From contig OX442314.1 in NCBI GenBank assembly GCA_949358305.1, positions 39,095,211-39,159,210 of the forward strand: DNA of 64,000 nt. The letters run 5' to 3'. Positions 31,070-42,747 of the stretch are shown in pieces. Both the position numbers and the translations under genes were made by a program. How positions within the stretch are numbered: position 1 is the first letter of the stretch; each line of letters opens with the position of its first letter. This DNA comes from Strigamia acuminata (taxonomy: Eukaryota > Arthropoda > Chilopoda > Geophilomorpha > Linotaeniidae). The notes beneath the pieces were generated by a model. The model was not told the DNA's origin. It did no database searches and was given only the letters and a program-made list of their open reading frames with translations.

Positions 31070-32104
31070 ATGATCAGGCATTTATTGCTTCTGACAACTT
31101 TCCTCTTGCTACTTTATTCTATTGTTTTGGTTTCCTCTCGCACTAAGTATTACACTGACATATAAAATATGTTCCTTTTGTTTTCAAAGCTTCTTCTGCT
31201 AGGACCAAAAATATACGGCAATACGATACCCCAAAGGGATCTTGAAACAACTTACAACAATACCCCGAAAAAAATCGTATTGTATCACAATTATTTTCGC
31301 ACTAAGGTAGATCCTCCAGCTGAGAACATGTTGCAAATGGTAAATATATACATTCCCATGTATACAAATGTTTAAGTTTAACTGCTACAGAAGTGGTCTG
31401 ATGATGCTGCAGACGGAGCTCAACGATGGGCTGAGGCGTGCCAACTTTTGATCCATGATAACATTATGTTGTATTTGGAAAAGACTGGATTGCCGTGGAT
31501 GAAAAGATATGAGAGGTTTTATTCGCACACGATATGAAGCGCACGCCGTCTCATGAAAAAACGAGTGACCGGAAGTACGTTTACGTCACGTCATCGGTCA
31601 CAAGCGTGGAAAATACACCCAACTCCCCCTAGTGGTAGGAGACCCTCATTCGGGATTTTAGGCACATTCGACCTGGTGACACACAATAATAACACATTAT
31701 TACAGGAAGATGGGTCCCTGGTAAAAATCAAAATTATTAATTAATATGTAACGTGTTTGTAAAATACGATTTTTTTTGTGTTAAACAGAGTTTGGTTCAT
31801 GTGGGCAAAATATTTTTGTTGCTAATGTCCAAGTGCCTTGGTTTTTCGTCATTCAAACGTGGTATCTTGAAAAAGACAATTTTACTTACGACTCCGATAC
31901 CAATGACTTGGGAATAGTAGGATATTATATTATAAATTTGCTGGCTACTTTTTTACATTTTCAATTATTTATCGTAAAAATCTTATTTTAAGTTGGCATG
32001 GTATAATACACACAAAGTTGGTTGTGGCTTTTATTACTGCGATGTGGCACCTCGACCTTATTACAATTACGTGTACAATTATTGTCCAATGTAAGAAATT
32101 TAAA
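31070..32104 (+). pseudogene. CAP/SCP (venom allergen 5-like) secreted protein gene, probably damaged
   Basis: ATG 31070 begins a hydrophobic leader (MIRHLLLLTTFLLLLYSIVL). Exon 31190-31339 encodes KIVLYHNYFRTKVDPPAENM; exon from 31391 KWSDDAADGAQRWAEACQLL; exon from 31789 FGSCGQNIFVANVQVPWFFV, WYLEKDNFTYDSDTNDLGIV; exon 31993-32104 THKVGCGFYYC and YVYNYCP, then TAA. These are the CAP1-CAP4 blocks in order. Doubts: the exon 1 donor is poor, the frame after CQLLIHDN hits TGA at about 31537, and the expected GHYTQ block reads GYYIIN. An unrelated insert (31540-31690) lies in the third intron. Possibly a recent pseudogene or an unresolved splice pattern. Confidence 0.6.
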
Positions 32105-32511
32105 TTTTTATACTTTTCACCCTGTCTTTTCAACTTCAAAATATTGGTTTTGTTCTCCACATTGTCGTGGTTGAACATTCCACGGAAATAATCACTTCCA
32201 GCGACTAATATCCGTTTATCGGCGAGTTCACGTCCGTAATCGTTGCACCGTAGCACAACCGTGTCCGGTTTTCCTTCCTCTCGCGAATTGTACAAATTAG
32301 CAACGAGTTGGCGACATCTTTGGGCTTGAATCGTATTAGGTGATTCCATTTGAAACTTGTGGTCCACCAAATGCACTGGTTTATTTCGTTCGTACGTTAC
32401 AGCACGAACTGCACGCGTTAATGGTAAACCGGGTCGGCCAGATTTCAACACCTCCCTCTGGTGGTGAAGATTCTTATTCGTGATTTGCATATTGGATCTA
32501 AGGTGACACAA
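32105..32511 (-). pseudogene. BTB domain N-terminal fragment of a BTB-kelch paralogue
   Basis: Starts MQITNKNLHHQREVLKSGRP (shared with 28396), continues through RCRQLVANLYNSREEGKPD and the BTB core TVVLRCNDYGRELADKRILV, AGSDYFRGMFNHDN (the 'H..vLa..S.yF..mf' pattern). After VENKTNILKLKRQ the frame enters the 3' end of the CAP gene on the other strand and loses similarity. The rest of BTB, BACK and kelch are missing. It is the complement of the copy at 27205-28396, which lacks BTB. Confidence 0.65.
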
Positions 32512-32805
32512 ACTTAAAACTTTCAGGAGTTGTCAGAGACTACTGTTGACGATCAGCAGTTGTCAGAGCCTATTGTTGACACCAGTTTACCTCTTCGAAT
32601 TCCCTGCAGCTCCGATTCTGGGTTTGTTCTTCGACCAATGAGGAGAAATAGTGTGTGTTATTATTCTAAATAATCACGAATAGTTGCGTTGTTCAGTTTT
32701 TTATACAATAATTTCATCAACGTTAATACACCATTTTCTTTTATTTTTTATTTCAAAACTGACGAAAACAAGCCTGTTTCTATCTCTAAGTATGTTTGAG
32801 GAGAA

Positions 32806-33146
32806 ATAATGGACAGTTTCGTTGCTTTTTGCATGTTTTTATTTTTGGTACAATATAATTAGTAAAATATGTCGCGCGCTCTTCCTCTGGTACTTCACGT
32901 CCGTCCGAAGACTCACAAACTTATGGAATTATCACAAAAAATCAACGAGCTGTCATCTGTTGGTTGGCATTGAAAACGCTCATTCTGTTGCCAATGCTCA
33001 AGCTAACGAGACAATTTTTCTGACCAACTACATGGAACAGGGGTAGAATTTGGTTTAGTGTAGGGATGAACCGAATATTCGACAGATATTTGGTATTTGT
33101 ATTCCGCAACATTGATGGATTAGTTTCTTAGAACTTCGCTGCATGG
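32806..33146. other. Unassigned segment
   Basis: A plus-strand 74-codon frame at 32822-33046 has no recognisable domain or splice context. Nothing else seen. Confidence 0.4.
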
Positions 33147-33300
33147 CTAGACCTTGCTTATTTTATCAGGCAAAATAAATAATTAATGTTGAAATGACGA
33201 TGTTTTATTATGGGTATAGTAAGCATACAAAACTTCTCATTTATTGATTACATAACAAATGTACAGGGGGATTTTATTCAGTTCGTTGTCGTGATCGTTG

Positions 33301-34720
33301 TCAATTGTTATCATCATCATCCAAACTCTCGTCTACATACTCAGAGTGGTTGTCCTCGTCCCAACCAATGTAATTTTGCAATCGATTATTTTCTTTTATT
33401 AACCAGTCGTACAGTGGTGCATAATATCGTAGTAGAGGTTTTGCAGTTACTTGGCGTTCTCCAGTTAGCATTTCTAAGATGACTGGCCATGGCTGACTGC
33501 TCCCCACACTTAACATTTCTCTGAAAAAATGTATCGACACACTTTGTAAATAACACAGTAAAAGCTGTAAAGTTTGATCAAAATAAATCTTACTTGAGTT
33601 TGGCACCGGCAATTTTAGATCCATATATATCACAATGATGCACCAAAAAGGGAAGTTTGCCTTTATTTTTAAATTTGCACAATGCTTCGTGAAATTGCAC
33701 TTGCATAAAACTGCTCAAATAATATCTAAAGTAATTGTCAATTAATTTCACATTTGAGTATTTTAATTAAACTGTCTTTTACCTAATGTATGGAGTATTG
33801 TCTGGTATGTGATATTTAGCACCTGGATCAAAATCTGTTTCACTTCTGGGAACTGGTGGTACCACACCTTGGTATTTCATCCTGTTTGATTTAAAAGTAA
33901 ACACTCATGGAGTAGGAAATTAGGTTTTCAAATTTTTACCTTAAATCCCACCAGCCTTTATTAAACTCTTCTTTGCTTATTCTATTGGCAAAAACTGCCC
34001 ATCGCCATTTGTCCATAATGAGACTGAATGGGAAAAGTGGAATTTTCAGCAATGCCTGTTTCATTAGAAAATTGATATCCATTTCTAAAAAGGTCGTACA
34101 GGTTAAGTCAAAAATAAATAAAAACACATTCTGTTGATGATGAATTACCATACGTAATCGGCGTGTAGTTTAAAAGCCCAATTCGTTGTAGATGGCCCGG
34201 TGTGAGCACGGAGTAGTGAATAGTTTCACCAATGGCTTCGTGGAAAGCGGAATTAGCTCCATCTTGAAATAAAATTGGTAAATGCCTATACGCCATGAAG
34301 TACTCAATGTGGCCCATTTCGTGATGTATTGTGTACAGATCTTGTTCAGTGATCTCGGTGCACATTCGAATCCTTTGGAATCAAAAGATGATAAAAACAT
34401 GTTTAACGAACCTCCATTCACATGCTCTTAGTCTTTAATATTACACCTATAATCATGTCCATCAAAGAAATTTGTTGCCGATCCATGACAGGACATTTTA
34501 CGTTTATCAGTTGGTTTTTCAAAAATAGATCTTTCCCAGAATTGCTGGGTCATCGGTTCCAGGCCGATGGAAAGAAAGAAATTCTCGGCAAGACTGAACA
34601 TCCGATCTGCCGTGTATTTTTGTCTCAGGAGTGACGATGTCACGTCTGGAATTTTATGTTTCGGGTAAGGAATCATCAAGTTGTACAATGAATCCCACTG
34701 TTGTGCCTACCCACATGTTT
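33301..34720 (-). pseudogene. 5'-truncated ACE copy 1 (exons 4-9)
   Basis: Corresponds to exons 4 to 9 of the intact gene at 42748-44164, including the HHEMGH zinc motif and the complete C-terminus. Upstream exons 1-3 are absent: similarity ends at about 34727 and is replaced by a plus-strand Ala/Val-rich frame (34778-35011). Exon 4 has a 4-bp insertion (GTAG) right after the codons for GNMWV that shifts the frame or makes a new AG acceptor. No signal peptide, so no secreted enzyme is expected unless fused to a new start. Confidence 0.85.
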
Positions 34721-35242
34721 CCTGTCACTATATTAAATGGTTTATGAGAATCATTTTGGACATTTCTAGATTGTACGGTGGCATATTTTTATACATGTAT
34801 GTACGCTTGGTTGCGCAATCTTGTTGCAGGATTAATTGTAACGGCCGCCAGTTATGTGTCTGGAGTTGCGTACGCTGCTGCGAACGTTGTGGGAAGGGTA
34901 GTAGCCGCAAACCACGTGGCAAACGTAGCACATGCCGCTGGGAATTTTCGGTTGAGCTTTAAGTATAATGTGAATAAAAAATTACTGCAATTGAGCACAC
35001 TATTTTATTAATATTTCTAAACACTATTTTATACAAACACTCCACTAAAAAGAACTGATTTCTACACTAATCTATCTCAAAAATTGACAAAACTTTTGGA
35101 AAATACAATAAAAATTTGAGCAATTTATACAAGTTGTAGCCAAAATTTTCTATAAATTGAACAAAATTCTGGAAATTAAACAATAATAATATCTTTGTAT
35201 TTTTTTTATATCGCTTGTGTAGTTTAAATGCAATTATCGAAT

Positions 35243-36289
35243 TACCGTACTGCCTCGATTTAACGCCGGGCGTAATCAAACGCCGGGCGCTCAGCAACGA
35301 TATCAGCAATTGTCGCCGGCCCCGAATAAACGCCGGGTCCCAAAAGATGACTGTTTTTTTGCAAAAAAATCAGTGATTTTTAGGAAAAAATCAGTGATTT
35401 TTAGGAAAAAATGGAGATTTTTAGGCAAAAATAGATGATTTTTAGGCAAAAATTGGTGATTTTTAGGCAAAAATCGGTCATTTTTGGGAAAAATGGGGAT
35501 TTTTAGAAAAAAATAATCATTTTTCGCAAAAAATCGGTGATTTTTAGAAAAAATCGATGATTTTTAAAAAAAAATTATCATTTTTAGCGAAAAATCGGTG
35601 ATTTTTAGGAAAAATCGGTAATTTAAAAAAAAAAAATTATCATTTTAGCGAAAAATCGGCAATTTTTAACGAAAAATCGGTGATTTTTAGGCAAAAATCG
35701 GTCATTTTTGGGAAAAAATAATCATTTTTAGCGAAAAATCGGTGATTTTTAGAAAAAATCGATGATTTTTAAAAAAAAATTATCATTTTTAGCGAAAAAT
35801 CGGTGATTTTTAGGAAAAATCGGTGATTTAAAAAAAAAAAATTATCATTTTAGCGAAAAATCGGCAATTTTTAACGAAAAATCGGTGATTTTTAGGCAAA
35901 AATCGGTCATTTTTGGGAAAAAATAATCATTTTTAGCGAAAAATCGGTGATTTTTAGAAAAAATCGATGATTTCTAAAAAAAAAATTATCATTTTTAGCG
36001 AAAAATCGGTGATTTTTAGGAAAAATCGGTGATTTAAAAAAAAAAAAATTATCATTTTAGCGAAAAATCGGTGATTTTTAGGCAAAAATCGGTCATTTTT
36101 GGGAAAAAATAATCATTTTTAGCGAAAAATCGGTGATTTTTAGGAAAAATCGGTAATTTTTCGGAAAAATCGGTGATTTTTAGGCAAAAATCGGTCATTT
36201 TTGGGAAAAATCGGCCTCGAATAAGCGGCGGCCGGATTGAGTCGAAAAAACTATTAAACCCCCCGGCGTTTATTTGAGGCAGTACGGTA
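35243..36289. mobile_element. MITE with ~28-bp inverted ends and internal hairpin minisatellite (copy 1)
   Basis: Ends are TACCGTACTGCCTC...AACGCCGGG and its inverse, with TA on both sides, as in Tc1/mariner-type MITEs. GC-rich AACGCCGGG words cluster at both ends. The interior (about 35345-36215) is a minisatellite of ~20-bp units AAAAATCGGTGATTTTTAGG, organised in larger blocks of roughly 180-210 bp (recurring GGGAAAAAATAATCATTTTT). Each unit is itself an inverted repeat (AAAAATC/GATTTTT). The 102-codon minus-strand frame at its right end is a translation of the satellite, not a gene. Confidence 0.8.
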
Positions 36290-36436
36290 TATCGCCTCAC
36301 AAAATGGCCGTGAAAAGAGCTCTCGTTCAGAAATGACATTTCCGCAAGATTTCTAAGCAAAAAAAAAAATAGATTGATTGATAGATAAATAAATACATTT
36401 TTATGGGAAATAAATTAATTTTGAGCTGAAAAAAAG

Positions 36437-36760
36437 TGTGTCTTCATGCAAAACGATGCATTTTCATGCAAAACAATGCTTAAAATATGCATTTTCCGTT
36501 GGGATAATGCATTTACAGATAAAAAAAAAACAATGCATTTTCTGCAAAATAATCAATTTTCATACACAAAAATGCATTTTGAGACAGAAAAATGCATTTT
36601 CAGACTTAAAAAAAGCATTTTAAGACACAAAAAATGCATTTTAAGACACAAAAAATGCATTTTAAGACACAAAAAAATGCATTTTCGGACAAATAGAAAG
36701 CATTTTGTTTTGAGACAAAGAAAAATGCGTTTTGATACAAAAAAAATGCACGTATCACAG
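36437..36760. repeat. Minisatellite of palindromic AAAATGCATTTT units
   Basis: About fifteen units of 15-25 bp share the palindrome AAATGCATTTT with A-rich spacers (for example AAGACACAAAAAATGCATTTT). The same array is at 41171-41495 in unit 2, and a related one at about 50835-51015. The Lys/His/Phe-rich 201-codon frame (36446-37051) is a product of this array. Confidence 0.85.
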
Positions 36761-37084
36761 TTAAAAAAAAAAAAAAAAAACGCCAAAAACAAATTTAAAA
36801 AAAAAAAAAAACAGCAGTTTATCTTCTACAATGAATGTCCTAGTGGCCCGGGTGAAGTTGGGGGCCGTCCACAGGCTTTTGACGTGCAAAAACTAGAAAA
36901 ATATGAAGAAAAAAAGCACAAAGAATCAATTTCTTTGTGGAAATGCCAAAAATTCAAACGAGAACGAGCAAATACTCATCTAAAATCCATCCGTATTGAG
37001 CTAACACTCTCCTCGAGGTCCTTTGGGCAGTCGAAAATAGCTGGAATATAAACTAAAAATTAAATTCAACACCGCAAATCGCTT

Positions 37085-37530
37085 GAAAAACCTCATCATC
37101 ATCATCAAACAACACACCTAACCTACCGGTAGTGGAACATGGCTGCCGAGTGTCATCACAACCATCACAAAAATCACAATAAAATGGCTGCCTCGCTCGA
37201 GTTCCTCACCCGACCGAGTCACTTTGTCGAATGGCACCGTCCTGTCCGTGCACGAGAACTTTATGTAGACTAGACTATATATAGTATCCACCCAGATACA
37301 GATAGACCTATACTTATATATAAATAATATAATGTTTTGTACCTATCTACAAATTCCTAGGCCTAAATTTAACATGCAATTGCATGTTAATCTGGGCACA
37401 AGTAGCGAAAATGACGCTCTTAACTTTCGCTCCAAAACCCGAGATCACAGATCACACACAGATCAGCTCTTAAAACTCTTGCATTTACTCGCTAGAGTGC
37501 AGTCATTAAAAATTAAATTCCAATTTAAAA
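37085..37530. repeat. Dispersed repeat X, diverged copy 3 (copy 4 at about 41818-42265)
   Basis: Aligns with 9640-10030 and 12880-13290: GAGTGTCATCAC, AAAATGGCTGCCTCGCTC, CTCACCCGA, AATGGCACC, CCTGTCCGTGCACGA, TTATGTAGAC, CTAGGCCTAAATTTAACATG, AGTAGCGAAAATGACG. It contains a 22-bp perfect palindrome centred on CAATTG (37369-37390). Followed by an A/T microsatellite to 37590 and a short unassigned segment to 37857. Confidence 0.65.
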
Positions 37531-38013
37531 ATTAAAAATTCAATTAAAAATTCAAATTAAAATTCAAATTAAAAATTGAAATTACCTAGATTACACGCAG
37601 TCGGAGTCGGACAGCATCTATATTCTATCCAGTGTTGTTTTAAACCTAACCGATGCGATCGACGTGTTGCCTATCTACAAATCCAGCCGCTCCGAACTCA
37701 CCGATGAGCAGCGATTGATTAATTTATTGTATACGAAAAAAAAAAAACAGGAAAAACAAGAAAAAAACACCGGAAAACCAAAGAAACCGAGGGAAAAACG
37801 TCGCTAAAACGTCACTGCGGTCTAGGATTCGACCTTCCGCCAGTTGCCGACCGCTGGGCTAGACCTTGCTTATTTTATCAGGCAAAAATAAATAATCAAT
37901 GTTGAAATGACGATGATTTATTATGGTTATAGTAAGCATACAAAACTTCTCATTTATTGATTACATAACAAATGTACAGGGGGATTTTATTCAGTTCGTT
38001 GTCGTGATCGTTG

Positions 38014-39433
38014 TCAATTGTTATCATCATCATCCAAACTCTCGTCTACATACTCAGAGTGGTTGTCCTCGTCCCAACCAATGTAATTTTGCAATCGATT
38101 ATTTTCTTTTATTAACCAGTCGTACAGTGGTGCATAATATCGTAGTAGAGGTTTTGCAGTTACTTGGCGTTCTCCAGTTAGCATTTCTAAGATGACTGGC
38201 CATGGCTGACTGCTCCCCACACTTAACATTTCTCTGAAAAAATGTATCGACACACTTTGTAAATAACACAGTAAAAGCTGTAAAGTTTGATCAAAATAAA
38301 TCTTACTTGAGTTTGGCACCGGCAATTTTAGATCCATATATATCACAATGATGCACCAAAAAGGGAAGTTTGCCTTTATTTTTAAATTTGCACAATGCTT
38401 CGTGAAATTGCACTTGCATAAAACTGCTCAAATAATATCTAAAGTAATTGTCAATTAATTTCACATTTGAGTATTTTAATTAAACTGTCTTTTACCTAAT
38501 GTATGGAGTATTGTCTGGTATGTGATATTTAGCACCTGGATCAAAATCTGTTTCACTTCTGGGAACTGGTGGTACCACACCTTGGTATTTCATCCTGTTT
38601 GATTTAAAAGTAAACACTCATGGAGTAGGAAATTAGGTTTTCAAATTTTTACCTTAAATCCCACCAGCCTTTATTAAACTCTTCTTTGCTTATTCTATTG
38701 GCAAAAACTGCCCATCGCCATTTGTCCATAATGAGACTGAATGGGAAAAGTGGAATTTTCAGCAATGCCTGTTTCATTAGAAAATTGATATCCATTTCTA
38801 AAAAGGTCGTACAGGTTAAGTCAAAAATAAATAAAAACACATTCTGTTGATGATGAATTACCATACGTAATCGGCGTGTAGTTTAAAAGCCCAATTCGTT
38901 GTAGATGGCCCGGTGTGAGCACGGAGTAGTGAATAGTTTCACCAATGGCTTCGTGGAAAGCGGAATTAGCTCCATCTTGAAATAAAATTGGTAAATGCCT
39001 ATACGCCATGAAGTACTCAATGTGGCCCATTTCGTGATGTATTGTGTACAGATCTTGTTCAGTGATCTCGGTGCACATTCGAATCCTTTGGAATCAAAAG
39101 ATGATAAAAACATGTTTAACGAACCTCCATTCACATGCTCTTAGTCTTTAATATTACACCTATAATCATGTCCATCAAAGAAATTTGTTGCCGATCCATG
39201 ACAGGACATTTTACGTTTATCAGTTGGTTTTTCAAAAATAGATCTTTCCCAGAATTGCTGGGTCATCGGTTCCAGGCCGATGGAAAGAAAGAAATTCTCG
39301 GCAAGACTGAACATCCGATCTGCCGTGTATTTTTGTCTCAGGAGTGACGATGTCACGTCTGGAATTTTATGTTTCGGGTAAGGAATCATCAAGTTGTACA
39401 ATGAATCCCACTGTTGTGCCTACCCACATGTTT
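38014..39433 (-). pseudogene. 5'-truncated ACE copy 2 (exons 4-9)
   Basis: Identical in structure to copy 1, including the 4-bp insertion in exon 4, so the truncation and insertion predate the duplication of the 4.7 kb unit. Confidence 0.85.
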
Positions 39434-39955
39434 CCTGTCACTATATTAAATGGTTTATGAGAATCATTTTGGACATTTCTAGATTGTACGGTGGCATATT
39501 TTTATACATGTATGTACGCTTGGTTGCGCAATCTTGTTGCAGGATTAATTGTAACGGCCGCCAGTTATGTGTCTGGAGTTGCGTACGCTGCTGCGAACGT
39601 TGTGGGAAGGGTAGTAGCCGCAAACCACGTGGCAAACGTAGCACATGCCGCTGGGAATTTTCGGTTGAGCTTTAAGTATAATGTGAATAAAAAATTACTG
39701 CAATTGAGCACACTATTTTATTAATATTTCTAAACACTATTTTATACAAACACTCCACTAAAAAGAACTGATTTCTACACTAATCTATCTCAAAAATTGA
39801 CAAAACTTTTGGAAAATACAATAAAAATTTGAGCAATTTATACAAGTTGTAGCCAAAATTTTCTATAAATTGAACAAAATTCTGGAAATTAAACAATAAT
39901 AATATCTTTGTATTTTTTTTATATCGCTTGTGTAGTTTAAATGCAATTATCGAAT

Positions 39956-41023
39956 TACCGTACTGCCTCGATTTAACGCCGGGCGTAATCAAACGCCGGG
40001 CGCTCAGCAACGATATCAGCAATTGTCGCCGGCCCCGAATAAACGCCGGGTCCCAAAAGATGACTGTTTTTTTGCAAAAAAATCAGTGATTTTTAGGAAA
40101 AAATCAGTGATTTTTAGGAAAAAATGGAGATTTTTAGGCAAAAATAGATGATTTTTAGGCAAAAATTGGTGATTTTTAGGCAAAAATCGGTCATTTTTGG
40201 GAAAAATGGGGATTTTTAGAAAAAAATAATCATTTTTCGCAAAAAATCGGTGATTTTTAGAAAAAATCGATGATTTTTAAAAAAAAATTATCATTTTTAG
40301 CGAAAAATCGGTGATTTTTAGGAAAAATCGGTAATTTAAAAAAAAAAAATTATCATTTTAGCGAAAAATCGGCAATTTTTAACGAAAAATCGGTGATTTT
40401 TAGGCAAAAATCGGTCATTTTTGGGAAAAAATAATCATTTTTAGCGAAAAATCGGTGATTTTTAGAAAAAATCGATGATTTTTAAAAAAAAATTATCATT
40501 TTTAGCGAAAAATCGGTGATTTTTAGGAAAAATCGGTGATTTAAAAAAAAAAAATTATCATTTTAGCGAAAAATCGGCAATTTTTAACGAAAAATCGGTG
40601 ATTTTTAGGCAAAAATCGGTCATTTTTGGGAAAAAATAATCATTTTAAGCGAAAAATCGGTGATTTTTAGAAAAAATCGATGATTTCTAAAAAAAAAATT
40701 ATCATTTTTAGCGAAAAATCGGTGATTTTTAGGAAAAATCGGTGATTTAAAAAAAAAAAAATTATCATTTTAGCGAAAAATCGGCAATTTTTAACGAAAA
40801 ATCGGTGATTTTTAGGCAAAAATCGGTCATTTTTGGGAAAAAATAATCATTTTTAGCGAAAAATCGGTGATTTTTAGGAAAAATCGGTAATTTTTCGGAA
40901 AAATCGGTGATTTTTAGGCAAAAATCGGTCATTTTTGGGAAAAATCGGCCTCGAATAAGCGGCGGCCGGATTGAGTCGAAAAAACTATTAAACCCCCCGG
41001 CGTTTATTTGAGGCAGTACGGTA
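39956..41023. mobile_element. MITE with hairpin minisatellite (copy 2)
   Basis: Copy in tandem unit 2, 21 bp longer inside the minisatellite; otherwise as copy 1. Confidence 0.8.
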
Positions 41024-42747
41024 TATCGCCTCACAAAATGGCCGTGAAAAGAGCTCTCGTTCAGAAATGACATTTCCGCAAGATTTCTAAGCAAAAAAAA
41101 AAATAGATTGATTGATAGATAAATAAATACATTTTTATGGGAAATAAATTAATTTTGAGCTGAAAAAAAGTGTGTCTTCATGCAAAACGATGCATTTTCA
41201 TGCAAAACAATGCTTAAAATATGCATTTTCCGGTGGGATAATGCATTTACAGATAAAAAAAAAACAATGCATTTTCTGCAAAATAATCAATTTTCATACA
41301 CAAAAATGCATTTTGAGACAGAAAAATGCATTTTCAGACTTAAAAAAAGCATTTTAAGACACAAAAAATGCATTTTAAGACACAAAAAATGCATTTTAAG
41401 ACACAAAAAAATGCATTTTCGGACAAATAGAAAGCATTTTGTTTTGAGACAAAGAAAAATGCGTTTTGATACAAAAAAAATGCACGTATCACAGTTAAAA
41501 AAAAAAAAAAAAAACGCCAAAAACAAATTTAAAAAAAAAAAAAAACAGCAGTTTATCTTCTACAATGAATGTCCTAGTGGCCCGGGTGAAGTTGGGGGCC
41601 GTCCACAGGCTTTTGACGTGCAAAAACTAGAAAAATATGAAGAAAAAAAGCACAAAGAATCAATTTCTTTGTGGAAATGCCAAAAATTCAAACGAGAACG
41701 AGCAAATACTCATCTAAAATCCATCCGTATTGAGCTAACACTCTCCTCGAGGTCCTTTGGGCAGTCGAAAATAGCTGGAATATAAACTAAAAATTAAATT
41801 CAACACCGCAAATCGCTTGAAAAACCTCATCATCATCATCAAACAACACACCTAACCTACCGGTAGTGGAACATGGCTGCCGAGTGTCATCACAACCATC
41901 ACAAAAATCACAATAAAATGGCTGCCTCGCTCGAGTTCCTCACCCGACCGAGTCACTTTGTCGAATGGCACCGTCCTGTCCGTGCACGAGAACTTTATGT
42001 AGACTAGACTATATATAGTATCCACCCAGATACAGATAGACCTATACTTATATATAAATAATATAATGTTTTGTACCTATCTACAAATTCCTAAGCCTAA
42101 ATTTAACATGCAATTGCATGTTAATCTGGGCACAAGTAGCGAAAATGACGCTCTTAACTTTCGCTCCAAAACCCGAGATCACAGATCACACACAGATCAG
42201 CTCTTAAAACTCTTGCATTTACTCGCTAGAGTGCAGTCATTAAAAATTAAATTCCAATTTAAAAATTAAAAATTCAATTAAAAATTCAAATTAAAATTCA
42301 AATTAAAAATTGAAATTACCTAGATTACACGCAGTCGGAGTCGGACAGCATCTATATTCTATCCAGTGTTGTTTTAAACCTAACCGATGCGATCGACGTG
42401 TTGCCTATCTACAAATCCAGCCGCTCCGAACTCACCGATGAGCAGCGATTGATTAATTTATTGTATACGAAAAAAAAAAAACAGGAAAAACAAGAAAAAA
42501 ACACCGGAAAACCAAAGAAACCGAGGGAAAAACGTCGCTAAAACGTCACTGCGGTCTAGGATTCGACCTTCCGCCAGTTGCCGACCGCTGGGCTAGACCT
42601 TGCTTATTTTATCAGGCAAAAATAAATAATCAATGTTGAAATGACGATGATTTATTATGGTTATAGTAAGCATACAAAACTTCTCATTTATTGATTACAT
42701 AACAAATGTACAGGGGGATTTTATTCAGTTCGTTGTCGTGATCGTTG

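Larger units (their letters stand above)
33147..37857. repeat. 4.7 kb tandem unit 1 (truncated ACE + MITE + minisatellite + repeat X)
   Basis: Sequence 33147-37857 is repeated almost base for base at 37858-42591, and its first ~1.57 kb again at 42592-44160. The join motif is GGCTAGACCTTGCTTATTTT. The units differ by a few substitutions, mostly at the left edge (33165-33220), and a 21-bp indel in the minisatellite. Either a very recent tandem duplication or an assembly artefact. Confidence 0.9.
37858..42591. repeat. 4.7 kb tandem unit 2
   Basis: Second copy of the unit, 4734 bp against 4713 for the offset of unit 1. It contains one extra GGCAATTTTTAACGAAAAATC-type segment near 40780, a GTTGGG to GGTGGG change near 41233 and CTAGG to CTAAG near 42093. 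It runs straight into the intact ACE gene. Confidence 0.9.

Noticed and set aside
35345-36215. Possible CRISPR-like array
   Set aside because: Units are ~20 bp with no unique spacers, inside a MITE in a eukaryotic genome; a minisatellite.
36052-36360. 102-109 codon minus frame with PKMTDF-LKITDF repeats
   Set aside because: Translation of the hairpin minisatellite in the MITE.
36446-37051. 201-codon plus-strand frame, Lys/His/Phe-rich, duplicated at 41180-41785
   Set aside because: It is a translation of the AAAATGCATTTT minisatellite and following low-complexity sequence; no domain, no splice context.
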